Assembly (NCBI GenBank): GCA_902533775.1
Contig: CACANA010000007.1
Span: 1-44,402 of the forward strand
DNA length: 44,402 bases
Direction: 5' to 3'
DNA from: an uncultured Pelagibacteraceae bacterium
GTDB lineage: Bacteria; Pseudomonadota; Alphaproteobacteria; Pelagibacterales; Pelagibacteraceae
Below, in pieces: positions 8,247 through 16,044 of this stretch. The notes beneath the pieces were generated by a model, which was not told the origin of the DNA, ran no database searches, and saw only the letters and a program-made list of their open reading frames with translations. Each line of letters starts with the position of its first letter. Positions within the stretch are counted from its first letter, which is position 1. A program made the translations under genes and the position numbers.

Positions 8247-9613
8247 GAAATTATGAAAACGTAATTTATGCATATATAATAATGTTATTATTAATTATTT
8301 GTGTTGGTCTCTTCCAATCCTGGTCAATTGCCCTTACAATCTTAAATTATTGTTTGATCTCAGCAGTAATGACAATAGGAGCAAATATTCAGTGGGGATA
8401 CGCTGGTTTAATTAACTTTGGTATAATGGGTTATACCGCCTTGGGTGGTTTAGCGGTTGTACTTGTCTCCGTCGATCCTGTTAAAAAAGCATGGCAAGTT
8501 GGTGGATTAAATATTTTAGGTAGTATTTGGATAATTGTAGCAATTGTATTTATAACGAGATTTATTTTAAAGAGGTTTGAGAAATCATTAATAAGAAATT
8601 ATTCCATAGCTTTTCTAATTATAGCTGGAGTTATTTTAATTAGAGTTACTGCAACGCCAGGAATAGAGGCTATAGAGTCTGTAGATCCCGCTGTGTCAGG
8701 ATTTTTGGGAGGAATGGGGTTGCCTGTGTTAATGTCATGGATCATGGGAGCTTTTCTTGCAGGTGCACTTGCGTTTATTGTTGGAAAAATTGCTCTAGGA
8801 TTAAGAGCGGACTATCTTGCTATTGCAACGCTTCTTATTGCAGAGATAATTGTATCAATTATTAAACATGAAGAATGGTTGGCTAGAGGTGTAAAAAATG
8901 TTATCGGTCTAAAAAGACCAGCTCCATACGAAGTTGAATTACAAAAAACTCAATGGTTCAGGGATTTTATTGAAAAAATCTACTCAAATAAACTAGAGTT
9001 AATAAATACTATTGCTCAAAAAAAAATTATTCTAAATCAACTAATTATTGATGCATCTTCAATTTTTGTAAAACTATGTTTCACTAGTTTGTTTTTATCT
9101 GTAGTTATTATCTTACTAATTGTTACTCAAAAAGCCTTATATTCTCCATGGGGTAGAAAAATGAGAGCTATTAGAGATAACGAAGAGGCAGCAAGCGCAA
9201 TGGGAAAGAATATAGTTAAAGAGCACTTATTTATATTTATCTTAGGTTCAGCAATAGTAGGTTTGGCAGGTGCAATGATGGTCACAAATGATGGTCTTTT
9301 TACGCCAGGAAGCTACAGACCAATGCGTTATACTTTTGTAATATGGGTAATGGTTATTGTTGGTGGAACAGGTAATAACTTTGGCGCTATTCTTGGTGGA
9401 TTTGTTGTCTGGTTTTTGTGGGTGGAAGCAGCACCAATATCTTTATTTTTAATTGATTTGTTTACCGCTCATCTTCCAGAGACTAACATGATAAGATCAC
9501 ATCTAGTTGAAAGTGCTCCATATTTTAGATTTTTATTAATTGGAATAGGATTACTTTTGATCATGAGATATAGGCCTCAAGGAATAATACCAGAAAAAAT
9601 AATCAAACAATAA
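8243..9613 (+). CDS. livM: Liv-type ABC transporter permease LivM (enlarged)
   Basis: Permease of 456 residues, longer than the usual LivM. The conserved core is present: GYAGLINFGIMGYTALGG near residue 53, LGLRADYLAIATLLIAEI near 186, and the EAA loop SPWGRKMRAIRDNEEAASAMG near 301. Extra material lies at about residues 80-160 (additional hydrophobic segments) and about 223-275 (a hydrophilic, probably helical loop rich in Lys and Glu). It is the last substantial gene of the plus-strand train, ending just before a strong bidirectional terminator. The probable binding protein is encoded convergently at 9725-10954. Confidence 0.9.
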   Translation: MRNYENVIYAYIIMLLLIICVGLFQSWSIALTILNYCLISAVMTIGANIQWGYAGLINFGIMGYTALGGLAVVLVSVDPVKKAWQVGGLNILGSIWIIVAIVFITRFILKRFEKSLIRNYSIAFLIIAGVILIRVTATPGIEAIESVDPAVSGFLGGMGLPVLMSWIMGAFLAGALAFIVGKIALGLRADYLAIATLLIAEIIVSIIKHEEWLARGVKNVIGLKRPAPYEVELQKTQWFRDFIEKIYSNKLELINTIAQKKIILNQLIIDASSIFVKLCFTSLFLSVVIILLIVTQKALYSPWGRKMRAIRDNEEAASAMGKNIVKEHLFIFILGSAIVGLAGAMMVTNDGLFTPGSYRPMRYTFVIWVMVIVGGTGNNFGAILGGFVVWFLWVEAAPISLFLIDLFTAHLPETNMIRSHLVESAPYFRFLLIGIGLLLIMRYRPQGIIPEKIIKQ

Positions 9614-9614
9614 A

Positions 9615-9683
9615 ATGTATTATATTCTTCTAGGTATAATAATAGGATTAATTTTTTATTTATCCGACAAATATCTTTTTTAA
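9615..9683 (+). CDS. possible 22-residue single-span membrane peptide
   Basis: An ATG two bases after the livM stop opens a 22-codon frame encoding MYYILLGIIIGLIFYLSDKY plus two residues, which is one plausible transmembrane helix. Its TAA falls in the first bases of the terminator stem. Small membrane peptides that accompany transporter permeases are known in general, and the position is suggestive. However, A+T-rich intergenic DNA readily yields short Ile/Leu/Phe/Tyr-rich frames, and there is no ribosome-binding site beyond translational coupling. Listed as a weak candidate only. Confidence 0.2.
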   Translation: MYYILLGIIIGLIFYLSDKYLF

Positions 9684-9716
9684 AACCCCAGTAAGTCAGT
9701 CGAACTGGGGTTTTAA
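9680..9716. terminator. bidirectional intrinsic terminator between livM and the convergent binding-protein gene
   Basis: A perfect 12-bp inverted repeat: TTAAAACCCCAG at 9680-9691 and CTGGGGTTTTAA at 9705-9716, with a 13-base loop. The four G:C pairs flanked by A/T runs give a hairpin followed by a T run on both strands. It serves both the plus-strand Liv operon and the minus-strand gene ending at 9725. Confidence 0.9.
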
Positions 9717-9724
9717 GATTTTAG

Positions 9725-10954
9725 TTATCTTTGAGCTTTATTTTGAAATTTTCCGCCTTTTATTTCTTTCTCCAAAAAAGATCCAAAAGCTTCACCAACA
9801 TCAGTTAGCTCAACTGCGGTAGCACCTTCATAATTTATTTCTTTACCCTCAGCAAGCAAATCTAAAGCCTTTTTTAATTCTCCCGGAAAAATTTTAACTC
9901 CAGGTGAATTTGCTACACTCATTATGTTGCTTTGGATTACAGATCTATCTGCAGAACCTCCTGCTTGCATTGCTAATGTCATAAGCGCTGCAGCATCATA
10001 GGATTCACCTGTATATGGTCCTGAAGAGTCAATTCCTGCTGCTTTAGCAACTTCTCCAAACAATCCAGCTCCCTTACCCATTGATCCAGGTAATGAACCA
10101 AATGATTTGTTTAGACTATCTCCAAATCTATCAGTTAGCGAGTCACCAATCATTCCATCTGATAAAACAAATGTATCAAAAGCACCGGAGTCTAATGATC
10201 CTTGTATAATCATTCCACCACCTTGATCAAGGTAACCTAATACTGCAACTGCATCACCACCAGCAGCTGCTAGTGTTGCTACCTCTGCACCATAATCTGC
10301 TTTACCTTCTTCATGTGAAGTAACCACAGTTACATTAATTCCATGCGCTTTGACGGCACCTTCATATACATCGGCTAAACCTTTGCCATAATCATTATTA
10401 GTATAAGTTATTGCAATACTTTTAACTCCTCTGTCTTTAGTAATGTCTGCAAGTACTTGTCCTCCTCTAGCATCAGATGGTGCAGTTCTAAAAAAGAAAC
10501 CATTATCAGCAAGGTCTGTTAATCCTGGTGATGTTGCAGAAGGTGATATCATTACTACTCCATTTGGAACTGCAACATTTTTAGCTATTGCTCCAGTTAC
10601 TCCTGAACAGTCTGCTCCCATAATTGCATTTACTCCACCTGAGACAAGCCCTTCTGCTGCTGTAACTGCAGCAGCTGAATCAACGCATGTTGAGTCTGCT
10701 CTTTGTGTTGTGATAGTTGATCCGTTTAACAGGGATCCTGAATCAGAAGCTTCTTTAAAAGCAAGTTCTGCTGAAGCAGCCATTGCAGGTGTTAAAGATT
10801 CAATCGGTCCAGTAAATCCTAAGATTATTCCAATCTTTATATCTTGTTTTTCTCCAACTTTAGTTTGCTGTTGCGCAAAATAAAAAATCGCAGCAATCAC
10901 AATGATTGCTCCAATAATTATAATTCCTAAGTTATTTTTCTTTGTTTCTGCCAT
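9725..10954 (-). CDS. Liv-type ABC transporter substrate-binding protein with N-terminal membrane anchor
   Basis: Periplasmic type I binding protein (Peripla_BP_6 / LivJ-LivK class), 409 residues. After an N-terminal hydrophobic segment (GIIIIGAIIVIAAIFYFA, residues 10-27) the mature domain begins with IKIGIILGFTGPIESLTPAMAASAELAFKEA, typical of this family. The hydrophobic segment has no lipobox Cys and no clear signal-peptidase site, so the protein may remain membrane-anchored. The protein is Ala/Gly/Asp-rich, less A+T-driven than its neighbours, as expected for a highly expressed gene. A good ribosome-binding site (AGAGG, 5 bases before ATG) supports the start. It is convergent with the second Liv cluster and is its likely receptor. 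Confidence 0.9.
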   Translation of the reverse strand: MAETKKNNLGIIIIGAIIVIAAIFYFAQQQTKVGEKQDIKIGIILGFTGPIESLTPAMAASAELAFKEASDSGSLLNGSTITTQRADSTCVDSAAAVTAAEGLVSGGVNAIMGADCSGVTGAIAKNVAVPNGVVMISPSATSPGLTDLADNGFFFRTAPSDARGGQVLADITKDRGVKSIAITYTNNDYGKGLADVYEGAVKAHGINVTVVTSHEEGKADYGAEVATLAAAGGDAVAVLGYLDQGGGMIIQGSLDSGAFDTFVLSDGMIGDSLTDRFGDSLNKSFGSLPGSMGKGAGLFGEVAKAAGIDSSGPYTGESYDAAALMTLAMQAGGSADRSVIQSNIMSVANSPGVKIFPGELKKALDLLAEGKEINYEGATAVELTDVGEAFGSFLEKEIKGGKFQNKAQR

Positions 10955-10964
10955 ATTATCCTCT

Positions 10965-10978
10965 AATTGTTAACAATT
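10965..10978 (-). promoter_or_regulatory. 14-bp perfect palindrome abutting the Shine-Dalgarno site of the Liv-type binding-protein gene
   Basis: AATTGTTAACAATT is perfectly self-complementary and is followed on the minus strand directly by AGAGG and, five bases on, the ATG of the binding protein. It could be an operator or a small 5' UTR hairpin. Perfect palindromes in the same place occur before the other two binding-protein genes in the window. Chance is possible in A+T-rich DNA. Confidence 0.4.
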
Positions 10979-11018
10979 TATATAATCAAAATTAAATCCT
11001 ATTAAATTATTATTTCAA

Positions 11019-11034
11019 TGAGAAAATTATCTCA
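11019..11034. promoter_or_regulatory. short dyad in the leader of the Liv-type binding-protein gene
   Basis: TGAGA and TCTCA form perfect 5-bp arms around a 6-base A/T spacer, about 65 bases upstream of the binding-protein ATG, in the likely promoter region. This is compatible with a dimeric repressor or activator site. No consensus is recognised, so only the symmetry is reported. Confidence 0.25.
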
Positions 11035-11065
11035 ATTTTCGAACAAATACTTATAATTTTAACAA

Positions 11066-12013
11066 TTATCTATTTGGAGTGTCTGTCGCAATCATTTGAC
11101 CTCTCACTTTTTCCCTAAAGTAAATATATACTCCAGCAGAAATAATAATAGCTGCTCCAAGAAACGTTCTTGGCTCAGGTATTGTTTCAAATAATATGTA
11201 TCCTGCAATCATCGCAAAAATTATATAAGAGTATTCAAACAAAGATACAATTGACGGTGAAGCAATACTATAAGCTGAAAAGACACAAAAGAAAGATATG
11301 GAAGCAACCACTCCCATTACAAAAACATAAGGCCATGAAGCCGAAGGGTTAGTAAACCATTCTCTTACAATAAACTGTAAAGTAGGATCAGAAAAATTAT
11401 TAAATTTTCCGTCTCCACTAATAAAATAAATAATTAAACTTACAACAACAGCAAAAATATAAAGTAAGGTCATTTGAGTATAAATATTGTCTTTATCAGA
11501 GGTATATTTTGTAATTGTCATTGAGCACGCATAACAAAGTGCACACCCTACGGGTGCTAATTTAAAAAAATTAAATTCTTCAAGTGTTGGATTAAGTACA
11601 ACTAATACTCCTATAAAACCAACAATAATTGCACTCCATCTTCTAATTCCAATTTGTTCCTTTAAGAAAAATTTAGCAAACATAGACATAAAGAAAGGAC
11701 ATGAGAAAAACAAAGCACTAACCATCGCCAAGGACATAAAGGTTAAAGAAATATAAAAAAAAGCAAATCCAAAAAAGAAACAAACAACCCTAACTAAAGT
11801 TAAAAAAGGATAATGAGTTTTAAGAGTAATTTTTTTTTTTGTTATTAAAAAAAAAGATATGAGAATAGTAGCCTGTATTAAAGTTCTTCCCAAATATAAC
11901 TCAAATAATGCAATATCTTCAAAAATGAACTTTATTAATGAGTCTTGAATGGAAAAAAAGGCCATTCCAGTCATAATAAACAAAATACCTTTTGTATTGT
12001 CGTTTGTTTGCAT
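11066..12013 (-). CDS. EamA/DMT-superfamily membrane transporter
   Basis: A 315-residue protein with about ten hydrophobic segments arranged as two EamA repeats. The second repeat ends with the common LFETIPEPRTFLGAAIIISAGVYIY pattern; RWSAIIVGFIGVLVVLNP closes the first. Members export or import metabolites such as amino acids or S-adenosylmethionine, and the substrate cannot be inferred. It lies downstream of the minus-strand promoter region shared with the divergent GFA gene, 58 bases away. It is one of three DMT proteins in the window. Confidence 0.88.
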   Translation of the reverse strand: MQTNDNTKGILFIMTGMAFFSIQDSLIKFIFEDIALFELYLGRTLIQATILISFFLITKKKITLKTHYPFLTLVRVVCFFFGFAFFYISLTFMSLAMVSALFFSCPFFMSMFAKFFLKEQIGIRRWSAIIVGFIGVLVVLNPTLEEFNFFKLAPVGCALCYACSMTITKYTSDKDNIYTQMTLLYIFAVVVSLIIYFISGDGKFNNFSDPTLQFIVREWFTNPSASWPYVFVMGVVASISFFCVFSAYSIASPSIVSLFEYSYIIFAMIAGYILFETIPEPRTFLGAAIIISAGVYIYFREKVRGQMIATDTPNR

Positions 12014-12071
12014 ATCGCACCTATATCAAAAAAACTTTAACCTTCATAATTAATAAGATACTCTTAAAGAA

Positions 12072-12548
12072 ATGAGTGATTTTGATCCAATTTATGGAGG
12101 ATGTATTTGTGGGAGTATAAAGTATTCAATAAATAGCAAACCTCTTTTTACTCAGGTCTGCCATTGTTTAGATTGCAAAAAATTAACTGGATCATCTTAT
12201 GTAATGAATACTAGTATTTTTGATGATTCTTTAAAAATTAGCGGTGAACTTTTAAAAGCCGAGTTGATTGCAGGGAGTGGGAAAAAATGCACTCATTACT
12301 TTTGTAAAAAATGTGGGGTTTATATTTATGCTGATTATGAATTTGCAGTTAGAAGATTAACAGTTAGAACAAAGACTCTTTTTAAACCGAGAGACTTTCC
12401 ACCTCAAGCACATATATTTGTAAAAGATAAGGATCCATGGATAAATATTGCAGATAAAAATATTTGCTATGATGAAATGTATGATCCTAAAATTGCTTGG
12501 CCTAAAGAAAGTTTAGATAGATATAATGAATATCTCGAGTCTAATTAA
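12072..12548 (+). CDS. GFA/CENP-V domain zinc protein (first copy)
   Basis: A 158-residue single-domain member of the glutathione-dependent formaldehyde-activating enzyme (GFA, DUF636) family. Zinc ligands are visible: C11-x-C13 in GGCICGS, C30-x-C32-x2-C35 in CHCLDC, and the pair in YFCKKCG. The GFA prototype promotes S-hydroxymethylglutathione formation, but most homologues have unknown function. Its 3' end overlaps the convergent GMC oxidoreductase gene by 8 bases. A related copy lies at 17873-18283, so the two paralogues flank the carnitine-type cluster. Confidence 0.85.
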   Translation: MSDFDPIYGGCICGSIKYSINSKPLFTQVCHCLDCKKLTGSSYVMNTSIFDDSLKISGELLKAELIAGSGKKCTHYFCKKCGVYIYADYEFAVRRLTVRTKTLFKPRDFPPQAHIFVKDKDPWINIADKNICYDEMYDPKIAWPKESLDRYNEYLESN

Positions 12549-14121
12549 GGATAAAGTCAGCTGCTCTTTCACCTATCATTAAAGTTGGTGCATTTAAATT
12601 ACCACTTGTAATCTCTGGCATAACAGAAGCATCTGCAATTCTTAAATTTTCCAAACCATGAACTTTCAATTTTTCGTCAACGACCGCCATTCTGTCCACA
12701 CCCATTTTTAATGTACAGGATGGATGATAAGCTGTTTCGGCTTTTGATCTAATATACTCAGTAATTTGTTCATCATCAGCTGCACTTTCACCTGGTCCTA
12801 TTTCTTTTCCAGCGTATGGTTTCATTGAATCTTGACTTAAAATTTTCCTAGCTACACGAACACACTTAATTGTCTCTTTTAAATCATATTCATCTTCTAA
12901 ATAATTAAATTGAATTTTAGGGTAATCGTATGGATTTGAACTATTTAATTTAATATGTCCTCTACTTTTAGGTTGATTCAAACTTGCGTGTAATTGATAA
13001 CCATGTCTGTCAGGGTCAACTAATCCATGATCGATTACAAATGCCGGAAAAAAATGAAATTGAATATTTGGATAGCTTTTGTCTTCTGAAGATTTGCAGA
13101 AACCACCTGCTTCTAAAAATGAAGTAGAACATGGACCACTTTTTGAAAGAAACCATTGAATACCAATTTTAAGCATATTTATTTTGTTAACGTAAGAATA
13201 GAGCGTATCTTTAGTTTTGCATTCTTGCTGAATGTAGGTTTCTAAGTGATCTTGTAAATTTTGACCCACTCCTTCTAAAGAGTGAATAACATTAATCCCT
13301 TTATCTTTTAAATCTTTTTCAGGCCCAACACCTGATAACATCAATAGTTGTGGTGAATTGATTGAACCTCCACTTAAAACAACTTCTTTATTTGCATAAA
13401 CTTTTGTAACTTTATTTTTAATATTTACCTCTATTCCGACTGCTTTCTTTCCTTCAAAAATAATTCTTTCAGCAAACGAATTTGTAAAGACTTTTAAATT
13501 CTTTCTTTTTCTTGCGGGTTCTAGATAATATTTAGAAGCGCTAGCTCTTTGTCCTTTATGAATTGTAATGTCATACATTCCAAATCCCTCTTGATCTTCT
13601 CCGTTCATGTCATCATTTTTTTTATATCCTGCTTCGACAGAAGCATTAATAAAAGCACTAAACAATGGATTTTTGTTTTTGGATTGATTTACTGGTAAAA
13701 TTCCTTTCCCACCTCTGAATTTATTCTCTCCTTCAGACCATGTCTCAATTTTTTTAAAAAATGGTAAAACATTTTCATAAGACCATGATTTTAGACCAAA
13801 TGAAGCCCATCTTTCATAATCATTTTTGTTTCCTCGAACGTAAACCATCCCATTATGTGCAGAACAACCACCTATCATTTTTCCTCTTGGGCAAAATAAT
13901 CTCCTATTATTTAAATTGGGTTCTGGTTCCGAATAATATTTATAATTATATTTTGGATCATGCATTGCATACAAAATTGCCAAAGGCATATTAACCTTCC
14001 AAATATCACTAGATCCACCCGCTTCAAATAAAGCAACTTTAAATTTACCATTTTCGCTTAGTCTATTTGCAAGAACACAACCTGCTGTACCAGCACCGAT
14101 TATTATATAATCAAAATTCAT
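12541..14121 (-). CDS. GMC-family FAD oxidoreductase, choline dehydrogenase-like
   Basis: Flavoprotein of 526 residues. The N-terminal dinucleotide-binding motif is YIIIGAGTAGCVLANRLSE, followed by the GMC signature around GKMIGGCSAHNGMVYVRG. The C-terminal active-site residues are H466 (AYHPSCTLKMG) and N510 (NLNAPTLMIGE), the same pair and spacing as the His/Asn pair of choline oxidase. The family includes BetA, which oxidises choline to betaine aldehyde, as well as other alcohol dehydrogenases. The position as last gene of the CitE-thioesterase-HD operon (4-base overlap with the HD gene) fits a choline or related amino-alcohol substrate, but this is not proven. Confidence 0.85.
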   Translation of the reverse strand: MNFDYIIIGAGTAGCVLANRLSENGKFKVALFEAGGSSDIWKVNMPLAILYAMHDPKYNYKYYSEPEPNLNNRRLFCPRGKMIGGCSAHNGMVYVRGNKNDYERWASFGLKSWSYENVLPFFKKIETWSEGENKFRGGKGILPVNQSKNKNPLFSAFINASVEAGYKKNDDMNGEDQEGFGMYDITIHKGQRASASKYYLEPARKRKNLKVFTNSFAERIIFEGKKAVGIEVNIKNKVTKVYANKEVVLSGGSINSPQLLMLSGVGPEKDLKDKGINVIHSLEGVGQNLQDHLETYIQQECKTKDTLYSYVNKINMLKIGIQWFLSKSGPCSTSFLEAGGFCKSSEDKSYPNIQFHFFPAFVIDHGLVDPDRHGYQLHASLNQPKSRGHIKLNSSNPYDYPKIQFNYLEDEYDLKETIKCVRVARKILSQDSMKPYAGKEIGPGESAADDEQITEYIRSKAETAYHPSCTLKMGVDRMAVVDEKLKVHGLENLRIADASVMPEITSGNLNAPTLMIGERAADFILN

Positions 14122-14654
14122 TTTAATTTTAATTTTAATAATTCTTTGTATTGATTAATATTTTTCATTTTAATACCAACTTTTTTTGATGCTTCATCAA
14201 ATTTTCTGAGAAGTATGGAACTTTTGAAATAGTCTTTATTTTCAAAATCTTCACACTCTTTATCATTTAAAACTCCCCCTTGAAGTTTTAGACTAATCTT
14301 CGATGCTTTAGATAATTTGTTATAATACCTTTTGTCTCTTGCTAAATATCGCTTGGCTAAAACATGATATTTAATCGGGTTTACAACTTTATTGCTAAAA
14401 TATTTTTTTAGAAATTTGTATCCAATTACCTCATGTTCACCATCTTTATTATTTTCTACTAATTTATCTGGATCATCGATAACAAAATGTCCATAATCAT
14501 GAAGTAAGCAAGAACATATTAGATCATCGTCACATTTAGACTTTTCCGCAAGCATTGCAGATTGAATCATGTGATCTGCTATCGTTATATTTTCACCTAT
14601 ATATAAAGATTTATTATTTTCAAAATTATAAATAATTTCTTCTACAATTTGCAT
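14118..14654 (-). CDS. PhnZ/TmpB-like HD-domain mixed-valence diiron oxygenase
   Basis: A 178-residue HD-fold protein. By eye it aligns with the phosphonate oxygenase PhnZ throughout: Y18-x-x-E21 (YIGE, the Tyr/Glu lid motif), H28, H52-D53 (LLHDYGHF), H56, H74 (GEHEVIGYKFL), H97, K101 (YHVLAKRYL), LSKASKISLKLQGG, and terminal D153 (LRKFDE). These are all the iron ligands and the substrate-contacting Lys of the PhnZ type. PhnZ cleaves 1-hydroxy-2-aminoethylphosphonate to glycine plus phosphate; TmpB does the same for the trimethylated compound, giving glycine betaine. It is embedded between thioesterase and GMC genes, abutting the former. Family assignment is firm; the actual substrate is inference. 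Confidence 0.82.
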   Translation of the reverse strand: MQIVEEIIYNFENNKSLYIGENITIADHMIQSAMLAEKSKCDDDLICSCLLHDYGHFVIDDPDKLVENNKDGEHEVIGYKFLKKYFSNKVVNPIKYHVLAKRYLARDKRYYNKLSKASKISLKLQGGVLNDKECEDFENKDYFKSSILLRKFDEASKKVGIKMKNINQYKELLKLKLK

Positions 14655-15122
14655 TTATTTTTTTAATTTACCTGTAAGTACAAGATTATCAGTTTTAAAA
14701 TTATTTTTATTCTCATTAATAAAATCATCCATAATTTTTATTTTGTCTTCTTCAAATTCTGTAACTTTTCTTTTATCTAGATCAATATAAAGAGAGAGAC
14801 TTTCTGTTGTTGCAGCAAGTTTTTTTGTTTTTTTTTCAATCATTTCACATTTTAAATGTAATCTTTTTTTATCATGATCAAAAAAAGTGCAATAAACATC
14901 TACTTCTTCATTCTCTTTAACTTCGTTGTTATAAGTTGTTCTTGTTTCAACCACCATAGTGCTTCTTTTATTAATTTGTGCTTTAGCTCCACCCATTTCA
15001 AATTTATTAAGCATCGTCTCCCAAGCTTCATCAAAAATTAAAACATAATAAGCCATGTTCATATGCTCATTATAATCTGTCCAATCTTTAATTATTTTTC
15101 TCGAAGCCAAATGAAATGACAT
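14655..15122 (-). CDS. hot-dog fold acyl-CoA thioesterase, probably betainyl-CoA thioesterase-like
   Basis: A 155-residue 4-hydroxybenzoyl-CoA-thioesterase-type protein. The N-terminal motif DWTDYNEHMNMAYYV (residues 13-27) is the characteristic D-x-N-x-H-x-N block of the 4HBT family. In carnitine-catabolic clusters a thioesterase of this kind hydrolyses betainyl-CoA to glycine betaine and CoA (CdhB role). The divergent BKACE and carnitine-dehydrogenase-like genes make that role likely here. It lies 4 bases after the CitE-like gene and directly abuts the HD gene. Confidence 0.78.
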   Translation of the reverse strand: MSFHLASRKIIKDWTDYNEHMNMAYYVLIFDEAWETMLNKFEMGGAKAQINKRSTMVVETRTTYNNEVKENEEVDVYCTFFDHDKKRLHLKCEMIEKKTKKLAATTESLSLYIDLDKRKVTEFEEDKIKIMDDFINENKNNFKTDNLVLTGKLKK

Positions 15123-15126
15123 TTTA

Positions 15127-15987
15127 TCAGCTTTTATTTATTTTATTTGCTACTAACAATTTTCTTTGCATCTCTCGTAAAACTGGTCTTTCTATTAATT
15201 TGCCATCAATTACAACCAAACCTGTATTAGCTTTTTTAAATTGATCCATAATTCTTTTAGCTTTACTTATTTCTTCTTCTGATGGAGTAAAAATTTCATT
15301 TAAAATACTTATTTGTTTTGGATGAATAGATCCTTTTCCTGTAAAACCTAAGTTTTTAACAAACTGCGCTTCTTTTTTCATCCCTTCCATATTTTCAAGA
15401 TTTAAATACGGAACATCAATAACATCAACTCCTTTACTTGCACCAGCATGAACCAATCTTGATCTTGCATAAACTAAATTCTCTAATTTATTTTCCACTC
15501 TTAATTCTGCTGCCATATCTTCTCCTCCGAAATAAAGAGCAACTATTTTATCGCTAGAATGCGCAATATCATAAATACTTTCAAGAGCTTGATTAGTTTC
15601 CATTATAACATGAAGATCAGTATCTAAACCACAATCAGTAAGCATGTCATCAATAAATGTAATTTCGTCAGGCGTTTTAACTTTAGGCAACATGATAGCT
15701 TTAACTTTTAGTTTATTTGAAGCAATAGCTTCTAAGTCTAGAAGTCCATGTTTGGTTCTTTGACAATTTAATCTAACAACTAATTCAACATCATTTTTTA
15801 CTTCTAGTGACTTTAATGCATCAATAGTATTTTTTCTTGCTTCATCTTTATCTTTCATAGCTATTCCATCTTCTAATTCAATACAAACCATATCAGCACC
15901 TGAAGCTAAGGCTTTTGGAAACATTTCTGGTTGAAGACCTGGGGTAAATATAAAACTACGTCTTACTCTTAGTTTATTTAAGTCCAT
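15127..15987 (-). CDS. HpcH/HpaI aldolase / citrate lyase beta-like (CitE-like) protein
   Basis: A TIM-barrel protein of 286 residues. Conserved family features are RRSFIFTPGLQPEMFPKA at residues 9-26, ADMVCIELEDGIA with the acidic metal-binding residues, the VRLNC strand Arg, IMLPKV, METNQALES, and GKGSIHPKQI near the C terminus. Relatives cleave (S)-citramalyl-CoA, malyl-CoA or beta-methylmalyl-CoA, or act as malyl-CoA thioesterases. It is the first gene of the minus operon and diverges from the BKACE gene across 57 bases. Its reaction in a carnitine-type pathway is unclear. Confidence 0.8.
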   Translation of the reverse strand: MDLNKLRVRRSFIFTPGLQPEMFPKALASGADMVCIELEDGIAMKDKDEARKNTIDALKSLEVKNDVELVVRLNCQRTKHGLLDLEAIASNKLKVKAIMLPKVKTPDEITFIDDMLTDCGLDTDLHVIMETNQALESIYDIAHSSDKIVALYFGGEDMAAELRVENKLENLVYARSRLVHAGASKGVDVIDVPYLNLENMEGMKKEAQFVKNLGFTGKGSIHPKQISILNEIFTPSEEEISKAKRIMDQFKKANTGLVVIDGKLIERPVLREMQRKLLVANKINKS

Positions 15988-16044
15988 TAATTTTATTTCC
16001 TATAATTATTAATGATATGATATTATATTTTTCTATAAATAAAA

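Noticed and set aside
10443..10883. 146-codon open frame on the plus strand inside the Liv-type binding-protein gene
   Set aside because: It is antisense to a well-supported binding protein, has a low-complexity Ala/Pro/Ser composition mirroring the Ala/Gly-rich sense strand, and resembles no family.
12541..14121. Firm assignment of the GMC enzyme as choline dehydrogenase BetA
   Set aside because: The active-site His/Asn pair is shared by many GMC enzymes, and no betaine aldehyde dehydrogenase is adjacent; only the family is certain, so no gene symbol is given.
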